DNA of 28,180 nucleotides from the NCBI GenBank assembly GCA_037447655.1, contig JBBHKE010000486.1:1-28180 (forward strand), read 5' to 3'. The notes under the pieces are model-generated. The model made no database searches. It saw nothing but the letters and a program-made list of their open reading frames with translations, and was not told where the DNA came from. Positions 10,332 to 20,099 of this stretch are shown here, in pieces (position 1 is the stretch's first letter; each line of letters starts with the position of its first letter). This stretch comes from Zygnema cylindricum. Lineage: Eukaryota; Streptophyta; Zygnematophyceae; Zygnematales; Zygnemataceae. The translations under genes were made by a program, and so were the position numbers.

Positions 10332-12052
10332 ATGGCTACTAGATTGGCACAGAGCTAGAGCGCTCTCTTTGTTGTTCTGTCCACGCTGGCAGCCGCCGCC
10401 GTCTGTGTTGACTACCGCTCGAAAGAGCAGCTGCAACACCGGCAGTTGCGCCAACAAGGGGATGAAGGGGAAATTCGCGATAGGTAAACTAGCAGAGATC
10501 ACGTATCAATATTTAATGTGAAGAACACTTTTTCTGCCTATTTTAAAACGTTCCTATACTTGTCTTTGTCGAACATGTTGACATCTTTTCTGTCGTGTTG
10601 TGCTTCGTTTCCCAACAACTACCCTCTCCTGGTTGGCTACGGCACCTCCGCGCTCCATCTGGCGGGCAAGCTACTCGACGACACAGAAGTCAACGCCAAG
10701 ATTCTCGCCTCGAAGCGACGGAACTCGACCGAATGTTGTCGCAAGTGCAAGAAGCAGAAGAAGGGAGGAAAGTGTACCTATTGGCAGTTTCTCAACTTGT
10801 AAGTGAATCACGCAAGTTCACATTCGTGTTGCAAACTCTCATGAATAAATTACAGAATTGCCTTTTGCTGAGACGTCCATATGACATTGTAGGACAAGTT
10901 TCCCTTGAATCCCACATCCTAGGAGGGATTTTTTGAAAACTCTAGAACTTAAATGTGGGGGGAACTTCCATAGCAGGGGAGCGTACGGAGGCGTTTGCTT
11001 CATCTATCTGGGAGGGAAGGGTCCCGAATGTACGGACGACGTTTTGGTAAAGACACGTGTCGGAGGAAAATGCAAGATTCCCCAAATTGTATAAGATCTT
11101 CATTTGGTCAGTGATCACGGAACTCACTACGATTTCAGCGGCGCTCCTGACAAAAGTTTTTGTCTCCTCTCGGACAACAATCTCCACATCAACATGAAAA
11201 TGACCGGATATTTGGACAGTCGTACGAAAAGTGCCACTCTCACGGAAAGGCCGTACGGACATGGATTCGTGAAGTGGGTCTTATGTGGAACGTTGAAGGG
11301 AAGATTCATAATCTGAGACTTGTGGCCAGGGGAGGGAAGGAGACGGAGAGAGGAGAAGGGTTCTTGTCTATGGCGGTTGTGGATGGGAAGACTCTTCCTA
11401 TGATGAAGCTAGGAGAGGAAGACATTTTTGAGGGAGGGTTGTCTATCAAAATGGAGGGTGTGGAAAAAGTTGGACCTTATGATGTGGATGTGTACAATGT
11501 GGTGATCGGAGATCTTTTGGATATGGAGGTTCGATTGCGAGTGGCCAATCCTCTTTTGCAAAGACCGGAAGATGCGGAAACCCACATAAGCTTGGGATTC
11601 AACTCAGTCAAGGTGAAAAGCCATTCCACTGTTTTCTATTCTGCTCTTTCTATCTGTGACATAATCTTCATTTGTGTTTTTCTTCGTTCTCTGAATTATT
11701 GTGACAGTTCACTGGTAATATCATGTGCAAGTGTAGATATCCTTAGCAATTTTCTTTAATTTGTGAATATTTTCTTTCAACTAAAAGTCACATCTTCCAT
11801 TTTTGTCGTTTCGTTCAGACAACTCCCTTGATTCATGGAGTTTTGGGCCAAACTTACCGCGAGGGAAGGGAGGAGAGAGCCGTCGAGTTTGGAAAGATCG
11901 TCGCAAGGCTTAATCACCCAATTTCAGGAGATGGAGAAAGCGGAAAAGGATTCATGGATGGAGTCCCGAGTGACTACGAAGTTTCCGACATCTTGAAACC
12001 GGATTGCAAATATTCAGCTTTCGAAGACTCCCAATCAGTTGCCTCCCAATAA
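10332..12052 (+). pseudogene. Root_cap-domain secreted protein pseudogene, right copy
   Basis: Four exons: 10332-10483, 10616-10798, 10977-11612 and 11819-12052, in compatible phases, for about 400 codons. Exon 1 encodes MATRLAQS, an in-frame TAG (10356-10358), then a hydrophobic signal-peptide core (ALFVVLSTLAAAAVCV). Exon 2 has a PAN-like Cys cluster (ECCRKCKK...CTYWQF). Exon 3 has HYDFSGAPDKSFCLLSD and RTWIREVGLMWN, as in plant Root_cap/LEA-like proteins. Exon 4 has HGVLGQTYREG and DYEVSDILKPDC, the family's usual C-terminus, and ends in TAA. Lesions: TAG at codon 9; TTTCCCAA instead of AG before exon 2; TAA at 11092-11094 just before the position of the usual GDPHF motif (here DLHL); loss of one base between about 11205 and 11240. 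The protein is presumably extracellular; its biochemical role is unknown. Confidence 0.87.
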
Positions 12053-12840
12053 AAAAGCTCTTCAGTTTTTATTTTTTCTGAAATCGCAGAAATCTGGGCC
12101 CTCTATCTTTCTACTGTATTCTGACAGGGAGTATGTGTTATATAACTTTATGACATTTTCTTGCGATAGCCTTTTGTACAATAATAATTTCGAATTTTGA
12201 ATGGTTTTGAAAATCTGTAGGTTTGCTTTTGGCTTTTCATATAAGCCAGAAATATTTCGCAGGTAAAACGCAATGACCAATAAAAAAATTTAGATAGAGA
12301 ATGTGTTGACTAGTCTTAGTTCCTCACTTTGTTACTGGAGGTTAGTTTTTTATGCATCTTAAATTCAACCATCATTTCCATACAGATAGAAAGGCGTCCA
12401 AGGCACTATTGTTTTCAGAGTCGCCATATGTAGGAAAAAGGGGGTTCAAAGGGAGTCAATGCCCATCCCCAAATAATGTTATAGACCCATTATTGTTCAT
12501 TACTCGTTTTGTTATCTACTTCCACTTTTGATTGGAAGTGAAGGTTTAAACTGTTTTTGGAACAAAATATGTGTATGTGAATCTATCTTGCAATTTAATA
12601 TGTTTTATCTTTTAAACTACTAAAAAAAATACTTGATGATTAAAAACAGGAGGGGTCCCGAGTGTTTGTCCAAATATGTTTTTAAGTATTGGCACGAAAA
12701 AACTGAGGCTTCTTCCGGAGCTTTCGAAAAAAGAGAAAAAAACAGAGAAAACCAAGCATAAAGACAAACTAGGAACTGGTTTTCCTTCAATAACGCTTGA
12801 CCATTGGAAAATTAAAACTATTGCGTTGTTCTCGTGGCTT

Positions 12841-13711
12841 TGTTGCACCGACTCTTTGGGAGTAATGTTTCAGCGTTGAGTTAACATAGAGAGAGGGATA
12901 GGGTAAATACTATTTTTTACAAAACACTTTTTTTTTATGTTTGAGGTTTAAGGAAAGGGCGCCCACAATGCACCCCCCATGGCTTTATTTATCGTCAATC
13001 TTTAGTTGGAGTTAACTATATTAAATAATGTTTTATATCTTGGACTTTTATGAGCCACATACTTAAATAAAGTTTTTCAACACTAACTCATGATTTTTGA
13101 TAAGAAAAAAATGTCTCAAATTAGAGGAATTAATTCTAATAGTAAGAAGCAGTGTATAAATTTTAATAATTTGAAGATTATTTTGATGTAAAAACAAGAC
13201 AATTTTGCTACCGTTTTTCCAAAAAATGTTAAACGTTTTTATTGTGGTGAGGGAGGAAGAGGGAATTAACAATTGAGAGGTGGACAATGTGTGGTCATAA
13301 GCACCTCGAGAGAGGGAGGAGAGGGGAGGGGAGGGACAGAGGGAGAATGGGGGGAAAGAAAAGATGATGATGACTAGAAGACTTGGTAGAGTGACAGCCC
13401 GTACGATTGATATCACATGTACGAAAACAGATCCGTTGTTTAATATAATCAGCTACTGTACGGATGCGACAATCACCATTTTTGTTATAGACTTATAGCC
13501 CAATGGATTATTTCGCGCTCCAGGTTTTCTTGAGACCGTCAGATTTGTGACAGGGTTAATGAAAATTCTCCGCCATGCTCTTTTCAAATTTTACGTGACA
13601 TTTTGAAACGGATAGCGATTCGTCCGTATCGCTGTCTCGACGCAAAAAGTAAGCTTTGCGTACGGCACCGACACTGGAACACGGACGACGCCGAACGACG
13701 CCAGAAACCGC
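12841..13711. other. AT-rich spacer with a purine-rich stretch; no gene seen
   Basis: Positions 13243-13365 are strongly purine-rich (GAGAGAGGGAGGAGAGGGGA and similar). Positions 13077-13230 resemble 15169-15285 and, more weakly, 2219-2310, around AACACTAAnTnATGATTTT, so this is probably an old dispersed repeat. No coding sequence is convincing. Confidence 0.5.
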
Positions 13712-13923
13712 TACACCGTGAATCGCTATTAGCGTCAATGACTCTAATTGCGGTACCCCGTTTTTTTACCCAAATTCTCAAATAGAATAAATTAAAACCC
13801 TTTAAAAATCAAATTAGAGTAAATGATTTCCGTCAAAACCCCCAAATTCCCAAATAGCGTTAATAACGCTATTTGTTTCATAACGCTATTTATTTCTAAA
13901 CGCTAATAGCGATTCACGGTGTA
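13712..13923. mobile_element. MITE copy A (212 bp)
   Basis: TACACCGTGAATCGCTATTAGCGT at the left is matched by its inverse at the right. Taking the outer TA as target duplication, the element runs CACCGTG...CACGGTG, which suggests the Tc1/mariner type. It has no coding capacity. It differs from the copy at 18769-18980 at one base by my reading, so it is young. Confidence 0.85.
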
Positions 13924-14524
13924 GTTTTATTATCCTTTATTTCTACTGTGATAGTACGATTGATACAACCGTACGCTGCAACTTTTGAACTACGATTGCG
14001 CTGTTTCATTGGATGTTCGCTTGTACGATCGGTTTTTTCGTTTTCGACACCGTAAATTCCCCTATGAAATTACAGTAGATTGGGTATATTTGATTAGTCG
14101 TACACGAATTCAGCCCGCAGCAAGTCACTTGGGCTAAAAGTGGTCCCAATACGACGGAAGCCGCGGCTTCCCGGGCGTATCTGACGTGGCAACACTGTCT
14201 GCGACGTGGCAGCAGACTTCCAACGAGGCTGGGAACCGATAGAGCTAAAAGTATCTCTTGTTCCAACTACCGTACTGTACCTTTTACAAGTTTTCGTTTG
14301 ACAATTTGTGAAAATATTAGAGTATGCGCAAAATACCTTCAGGGCAGGGTGAAAGATGTTTACTGGATAATGTTGCAAGTTCATGTTTTTAGGCATGTAA
14401 TGGTTATTTATTCGAAATGACCGTAAAACTTGTACATAATCCAGTATTTAACTGCCCGTAAAATACATAAATGTTAAACAATGTGCAATCCGATTTGCTA
14501 AAAGCTTGGAACAGCATTAAGGAT
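13924..14524. other. Spacer with GTAC-rich sequence and paired GACGTGGC motifs
   Basis: No gene recognised. GACGTGGC occurs twice within about 30 bases (near 14183 and 14202), a bZIP/ABRE-like core. If the candidate exon at 14902 is real, these lie in its upstream region. Confidence 0.35.
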
Positions 14525-14820
14525 CAAGCTGCCCGAAAAACTTGTGCCTCAATTCAAATGAAAAGCTGCCCAAAAAGTAGTAGCTTTTCTTAAATCAAGC
14601 TGCCCAAAACGTAGTAGCTTTTCTTAAATGAAGCTGCCCAAAAAGTAGTAGCTTTTCTTAAATCAAGCTGCCCAAAAAACTTGTAACTGTCTTCCGAACA
14701 AGCTGCCCTGAAACATTCAGATCAATTTCAGATCAAGTGCCCGAAAAACTTGTAAATCTGCCCGGAAAACTTGTAAATCTGCCCGGAAAACTTGTAAAGC
14801 TGCCCGGAAAACTTGGAGCC
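14525..14820. repeat. Tandem repeats built on AAGCTGCCC
   Basis: Three 34-bp units start at 14563, 14597 and 14631 (AAGCTGCCCAAAAAGTAGTA plus GCTTTTCTTAAAT). They are followed by 21-bp units starting near 14758, 14779 and 14800 (CTGCCCGGAAAACTTGTAAA). Both unit types share a CTGCCC(G)AAAAACTTG core. The 21-bp units can be read as LPGKLVN heptads, but the frame is short and starts inside the array, so I do not call a protein. Similar GAGCTGCCCGG segments occur near 26440-26480. Confidence 0.85.
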
Positions 14821-14901
14821 TCTTTCAAATCTTCATCCGCTTCAACTTTTTCAACATCCCTTCGCTTCGTTTCTTCCAACCCTCTTCTTCTTTCGGCAGC
14901 C

Positions 14902-14968
14902 ATGGATCGAATCTCCACCATTTCACGCCATTTTGAGCTCCAGAAAAACAGCCATGGATCCTTGTCTG
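14902..14968 (+). CDS. Candidate first exon with PTS2-like peroxisomal leader
   Basis: ATG at 14902 follows a CT-rich stretch like a plant 5' leader (TTTCTTCCAACCCTCTTCTT). It encodes MDRISTISRHFELQKNSHGS and ends at a GTAATC donor (14969). R-I-x-x-I-S-x-H-F fits the PTS2 peroxisome-import consensus R-[LVIQ]-x-x-[LVIHQ]-[LSGA]-x-[HQ]-[LAF] at the very N-terminus, where PTS2 signals sit. In plants such leaders occur on thiolase, malate dehydrogenase, citrate synthase and some acyl-CoA oxidases, but 22 residues do not tell which. An acceptor at 15030-15031 gives a 63-base intron, yet the frame after it stops within 14 codons. The rest of the gene is therefore not found. It may be truncated, have a longer intron crossing the assembly gap, or not be a gene. 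Confidence 0.3.
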
Positions 14969-15039
14969 GTAATCTCTATCACATATGATATTATTCCTGA
15001 CTACTTTATTATAATTGGATACAAATTGTAGTACATCGC

Positions 15040-15670
15040 CCATCACTTTTCGAGTTAGTGAACTATGAGGATTAACTTTCTCTGTTAGAAGTTATTACAT
15101 TAAATATTGTCGATCATGTTTTTCCACCTGACTCAGTGTAGGCCAAATTAAATAAAACGTGTTATTATCAACACTAATTTATGATTTTGGAATTAAAAAA
15201 AAAAGACACGAAGTCAAATTAGAGTTATTTAACTTTAATATGGTGGGAGGTATAGTAGCAATTTTCCGACTCTTTTTACAGGGGAAATAAAACAAAACAA
15301 AATAAATGAATTAAAAGAAAACAAAAAAATTCAGGGAACAAAACAGAGAACAGAAGAAACCTTCAGAAACTGCTCCAGAATACAGGAATAGATTTAAGAG
15401 AAAAAAATGAAAGACGAGAAGGGCGTTGAGAGAAGAAGATTAAAGAGAGAAAAAGATATACGACAAAAATGATTGGGAGAAAAACATCTAAGAAAAGAAC
15501 ATTTAAGAGAAAAACATGAAATTGAAAAATGCGAACTAGAAAAATATTATAAAAAATAACATTTACGGGAAAAAAAAACATTTATGAAGAAAAAAACACT
15601 TGCAAAAACAAACAAAAAAAAAAAAACCTAGAATTTAAAAGTTAAATTTTCCATGTACTGATTGCAGCAG
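15040..15670. other. A-rich low-complexity stretch
   Basis: From about 15270 the plus strand is a degenerate A-rich minisatellite (AAGAGAAAAACATTTA-like units) running to the assembly gap. No gene seen. Confidence 0.5.
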
Positions 15671-15680
15671 NNNNNNNNNN
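15671..15680. other. Assembly gap (10 N)
   Basis: Ten N between A-rich sequence on the left and a long T run on the right. The true size of the missing piece is unknown. Confidence 1.
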
Positions 15681-15709
15681 TGGGTTTTTTTTTTTTTTTC
15701 TTTTTCAAT

Positions 15710-15754
<45 letters not shown>

Positions 15755-16348
15755 CTTTCTGTCTTTTTATTTAGTTTTTTCCTTTTTGGCCTTTCAGAAC
15801 AGTGCCAGTCAGAGGAATAGGTTTTCTTGTTTTTTTTGTTTTTTTTGTTTTTTTTTATTTTTTTGAAAAAAAAAATCACCGACTTTTTTTCTTTCTCTAT
15901 TTAAAAGACCTTAAGGATAGGAAATTGACACAAAGGATAATTAACATATTTGGTAATAATTTCCGGAGACAACACCTCAGTGTATTTTTTTTTTTAACTT
16001 TAAAAAAAGAATTTGAAAATACTAAAAAAAAACTCAGATATTTTCCTGAGATTGGACCCTAAAAAAAAAATAAATGGAAACTTGAAAATTTGCACTACAA
16101 AAATTCCCACTTTTCTCCTTCGGAAGAAAATGTTCGAGAATCGCACGAAATAAACGAAAGCGATTCCATTTTTTAAATTATACGGATTCGGAATATACTC
16201 TTGCGGTTTCAAATCTGGGACATTTTGTCGTACTATTGTAAAGATTCTGTTTTGTAGTACTTTTTTTTCAGTTTCCGTACTTTATAGGTTTACCTGGTAC
16301 TTGGCAACGGTTCGTCTGTCGTACAATAGTACTATACATTATGTACAG
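15681..16348. repeat. T-rich low-complexity stretch, then GTAC-rich spacer
   Basis: T runs dominate 15683-15880, the reverse of the A-rich left side of the gap. From 16200 the sequence changes character and becomes GTAC-rich. No gene seen. Confidence 0.6.
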
Positions 16349-16576
16349 TACACCGTGAATCGTTATTACTTATTAGAGTTGTTGCTTTTTTTGTCTCTAT
16401 AAGCATCTTTTCTCCGTACACGAATACTAGTTTTTATATCTGACGGTGGCGATTGAAAGGTAAGATTCTCAGCTTCCAATTGACGGTCTAAAATTGAAAA
16501 TCGGACAATAGTGTACGGAGAAAAGATGTCTTAAGGGACGAAAAAATTATCAGCACTGATAGCGATACACGGTGTA
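16349..16576. mobile_element. MITE copy B, diverged subfamily (228 bp)
   Basis: The ends TACACCGTGAATCG and CGATACACGGTGTA match the family, but the inside differs: long inverted arms carry CATCTTTTCTCCGTACAC on both sides. It probably shares a transposase source with the other copies. Confidence 0.7.
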
Positions 16577-17162
16577 CTACATATTATGTACTTTTTGCAA
16601 TTGCTGTACTTTTACCGTACGATTGTACGTCGGTTGAAACCGGGTGTGACGTGATCTTCCCGAACCAAGTGGTTCGATGAAGGGGAAGGATCCGTGACAA
16701 AGGAAAAAACGAAATCGTACTTTATTTTTACAAAAGTACATAGGCGAACAGGGTAACACAGCGACAGAAACAATTCGCATATTTTTAACGGCTGCGATGA
16801 TTATAAATTTTAATAGGACGATTCTTGTCAGCTGGTACGGCATAAGTCGTTATCGGTCCGAACGGGACAAAATTTGATAACCGAAACAGATGTTGACAGA
16901 ACCAAAAATACGTGTATCCTCCGTACAAGAACAAAATCTGAGTTTGACTTTTGGTAAGTCACTTTTTTCACGGGCAGGTTCATGCAAAAGAGAACAAAAT
17001 AAAGGACGTCAAGTCGGAACGCTCTGCCTTTTGTCGTTTGTCTTTTGACTTCTGAACCGTACAGTGTACGATTTATAATGACATTTGCGTGGTTCACACT
17101 TGAAAAAGGGGAAAACGGTATGGTATGAAAACGGTACTTTTTTTTGTTCGTCCATAGTACAG
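16577..17162. other. GTAC-rich spacer; no gene seen
   Basis: No open frame here has recognisable content. GTAC is many times more frequent than expected, as in the surrounding MITE cluster. Confidence 0.5.
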
Positions 17163-17310
17163 TACAACGTCAATCGCTATTAGAGTATATAACGCCAATT
17201 CGGTGCCCTTTTTTCAAAAAAAAAAACCCGAAATACAATCCATAATTCTATTTTTCCCATTATTCTAATTAGGTTTTTTTTTCAATTAGCGTTAATAATG
17301 GAAGTACACT
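17163..17310. mobile_element. MITE copy C, partial
   Basis: The left end TACAACGTCAATCGCTATTA resembles the family. The right end is degenerate (GCGTTAATAATGGAAGTACA), so this is a decayed or truncated copy. Confidence 0.5.
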
Positions 17311-17533
17311 GCGATGGAAATAGTGTGGCGTACGGACATGATATTTTCGTACAAAATGGTAATTTTTGAATTGCAAAGGCATAAAAAGACACTTATCATT
17401 ATTGCGCACACATGTGAATGTGCACTGGAAGAAAGAGACACAAACTCGTCGACAAAAATCACGTTCTCATATGTTCGTCCGTCGACCGTGTGAACAGCCC
17501 GACGGCGTACGAATTGTCAGATTTTGTTTGGAG

Positions 17534-17746
17534 TACACCGTGAATCGGTATTGGCGTAATGGACGCTATTTAAGGTACCTTTTTTTATTCTCAAATAGAA
17601 TTATCCACACTATTTAAAAAAAACCCTAATTCCTAATTAGAATAAACGATTTCGTTGAAAATTTCCAAATTCTCAATTAGCGTAAATGACGGTAATTGTT
17701 CCTACACCCTAAAGAAACCTTTACGCGAATAACGATTCACGGTGTA
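17534..17746. mobile_element. MITE copy D (213 bp)
   Basis: TACACCGTGAATCGGTATTG at the left and its near inverse at the right. The interior matches the reverse complement of copy F (AATAGAATTATCCACACTAT), so D and F lie in opposite orientation. CTG separates it from copy E. Confidence 0.8.
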
Positions 17747-17749
17747 CTG

Positions 17750-18291
17750 TACACCACCAATCGTTATTAGCGTGTAAGTTTTTTTAGCGTATAAAGATAA
17801 ATTCCGTGGTGTACGATATTTAAGAATTTGAAAATTTTGGAAAAAATCATACATTCTAATTGTTTGGTTATGGTAACTTGGATCTTTGAAAAAAAAATGT
17901 CGGTCGCAAACATGTTTACACTAATATAGGTTTCCGTACATAATCTTTCAAATCGTACACAAATCGTACATTCACACGGTCGAAACGCGGCTGTCGGACG
18001 AATATGTGCGAGCGGGATTTTTTATGACCTGGTTTTTTTTCCATTTTAGAACGCACACTCTCATGCGTCCACGGTTACTAAAACTGATTTATTGTACTTT
18101 TTAACTTAAAAAGGTACATTTATGTACGGTCTGACACTGACCGTACATCACTCTATTTAAGAGACGCCGTACTGAAGAATACCCTAAATAGAATAAAGAA
18201 AAAAATAGAATGAACTACGCTAATGGAGAATAAAAAAAAAAAAAGCGGGATGGAATTAGTGTGCACAACGCTAATAACGATTGGCGGTGTA
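17750..18291. mobile_element. MITE copy E with internal extra sequence (542 bp)
   Basis: The ends TACACCACCAATCGTTATTA and its inverse variant (ATTGGCGGTGTA) match copy F. The outer parts align with F, but about 320 bases of unrelated GTAC-rich sequence lie inside. It may be a longer parent form or a copy that received an insertion. Confidence 0.7.
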
Positions 18292-18547
18292 CTGTACTGA
18301 ATTAGGGTGAACGTCCATCAGCGGAAAATCGAGGCTGATTACTGAAAGCCTTACGCCTTTGTACCATTCCGTATTGGCTTTTTTTTCATTTTTTTTTAAA
18401 ACATGTTTGTTGGAGATGTGTCAAGATTCTCCAAGCGTTTAGGCGACAGCTTTGACCGTCCGATTTTTTGCTTTTTCGTATCCGCAACGCAATCGATAAT
18501 TCTATACAGTTTGTGGCTAGTGTCCTGAAGTGTCCTCTAGTGACCTC

Positions 18548-18765
18548 TACACCGCCAATCGCTATTAGTGTAGAAGTTTCTTTAGCGTATACGAATATTT
18601 AGAGTGGTTTACGCTAATTGGGAATTTGGAAATTTTGGAAGAAATCGATTACTCTAATTAGGAATTAGGGTTTTTTAAATAGTGTGGATAATTCTATTTG
18701 AGAATAAATAAAAAAAAAGCGGGACGGGATTAGCGTACACAACGCTAATAGCGATTGGCGGTGTA
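18548..18765. mobile_element. MITE copy F (218 bp)
   Basis: TACACCGCCAATCGCTATTA at the left and its inverse at the right. It is inverted relative to D and separated from G by CTG. The 256 bases between E and F (18292-18547) hold nothing recognisable. Confidence 0.8.
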
Positions 18766-18768
18766 CTG

Positions 18769-18980
18769 TACACCGTGAATCGCTATTAGCGTCAATGACT
18801 CTAATTGCGGTACCCCGTTTTTTTACCCAAATTCTCAAATAGAATAAATTAAAACCCTTTAAAAATCAAATTAGAATAAATGATTTCCGTCAAAACCCCC
18901 AAATTCCCAAATAGCGTTAATAACGCTATTTGTTTCATAACGCTATTTATTTCTAAACGCTAATAGCGATTCACGGTGTA
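18769..18980. mobile_element. MITE copy G (212 bp)
   Basis: Almost identical to copy A, with one difference by my reading (GAATAAA for GAGTAAA). Separated from H by CTG. Confidence 0.85.
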
Positions 18981-18983
18981 CTG

Positions 18984-19195
18984 TACACCGTGAATCGCTA
19001 TTAGAGTCAATGACTCTAATTGCGGTACTCCGTTTTTTTACCCAAATTCTCAAATAGAATAAACAAAAACCCTTTAAAAAACAAACTAGAGTAGATGATT
19101 TCCTTCAAAACCCCCAAATTCTCAAATAGCGTTAATAACGCTATTTGTTTCATAACGCTATTTATTTATAAACGCTAATTACGATTCGCGGTGTA
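18984..19195. mobile_element. MITE copy H (212 bp)
   Basis: Same length and orientation as copy G with a handful of substitutions. The right end reads GATTCGCGGTGTA. It closes the abutting F-G-H series. Confidence 0.85.
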
Positions 19196-20099
19196 CCATC
19201 ACAATGTCACATCCACCGTGTTAAACTCGAAGCGGGTTCAAGAATTGTTGTTTTACTTTCTAAACATTGAACTGCTGACGATATGTATTTTAAGAGATTT
19301 GAACTTCGCGACGCTTTGTTTTCAAAAGTACATTTCAGAAGAATTTTACTGGCGAAGGACATACTGAAACTGTACGGTCTCTGACCCGTAATTTTTAGTA
19401 GTTGTACTTAGGTCGAATAGCAATATTAAAAAAGTTCAGCTACCCAAAACCTGAAAGGTGAAAACGCGTCTTAATTTAAGTTCATAAAGGTGGATGTTAA
19501 TGGTACATCGTACTATACATTGTTCAATCGTATCCGATAGTGCAATTGAATTTGGACACTTAATAAACCGCTTTGTCCGTTTTAATGTGGAATAATTGCC
19601 CAAAAATACCTTCCGAGGCGCGCCAGAGCCAGGCTTTGTCAAAAACGACAAAGCAACATAACCACGTTTATCATAATCATTATTATCTTTTCTTTTTGTA
19701 ATAATCTCTTTATGAAATGACTTTCAAATGCCGTCGAAGGTTTTTCTCCCTCTCCTTCCCTCTCCTATTCCTCCCTCTTTTTGCCGAAAAATTTGAGTAA
19801 ATGACGTCAAGATACCCTACCGGAAAATCAGCATCGTACATATATCTGAACCCTAAAACAATCTTGTATTCTCAAGATTCTATCAGCGATACTTTTCGAG
19901 ATGGCATATTTGTGGACGAAACTATTTTGCAGCTAGTAGTCCCCCAATTAGGGTTTTAAGTAGAGGTGGCCGCTATTATAGTCTGGATAATCGGCGATTG
20001 TATGCTTTCAAGACAACCAATTTACAGTGAGTGTGTGACAAATAAGAAAAAATGTATGTATGCATATGTATGATGTAACTATGTATATTTATATGTGTG
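19196..20099. other. Spacer; no gene seen
   Basis: AT-rich with scattered GTAC and one AATTAGGGTTTT telo-box near 19948. The few open frames are short and without recognisable content. Confidence 0.4.

Larger units (their letters stand above)
8551..11631. repeat. Right core arm of the palindrome
   Basis: Inverse copy of 4238-7318. It contains exons 1-3 of the plus-strand Root_cap pseudogene at 10332-11612. From 8660 to 10330 no gene is recognised. A stretch near 9805-9900 can be read as hydrophilic protein in one frame but matches no family I know. Confidence 0.88.
3085..12840. repeat. Large palindrome (inverted duplication) of about 9.8 kb
   Basis: Left-arm positions x match the reverse complement of position 15869-x throughout 4238-7088. 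The sum is then 15870 up to 7318, because of a single 1-base indel near 7089/8780. Every stretch I checked in this core is identical, including a 30-unit AT microsatellite. Outside the core the arms remain recognisably homologous but diverge, roughly 20 percent in the 115 bases I aligned at 4130-4238. Homology fades near 3085 and 12840. The middle (7319-8550) is a separate element with its own imperfect inverted ends. Confidence 0.9.

Noticed and set aside
11160-11759. 199-codon open frame taken as an intact gene
   Set aside because: Its first part is out of frame with the Root_cap protein and its last part runs into intron 3. Only the middle is true exon 3 coding sequence after the frameshift.
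3085-12840. Palindrome as a simple read fold-back artefact
   Set aside because: The outer arms are homologous but clearly diverged and the two copies of exon 4 carry different lesions, which an artefact would not produce. Long reads are still needed for the identical core.
14737-14988. Open frame with LPGKLVN heptad repeats
   Set aside because: The repeats are the translation of a 21-bp DNA tandem array. The frame begins inside the array and ends soon after in unrelated sequence, with no supporting signal.
15628-15879. Lysine-rich open frame across the N gap
   Set aside because: It is a translation of poly-A/poly-T sequence and includes unknown bases.
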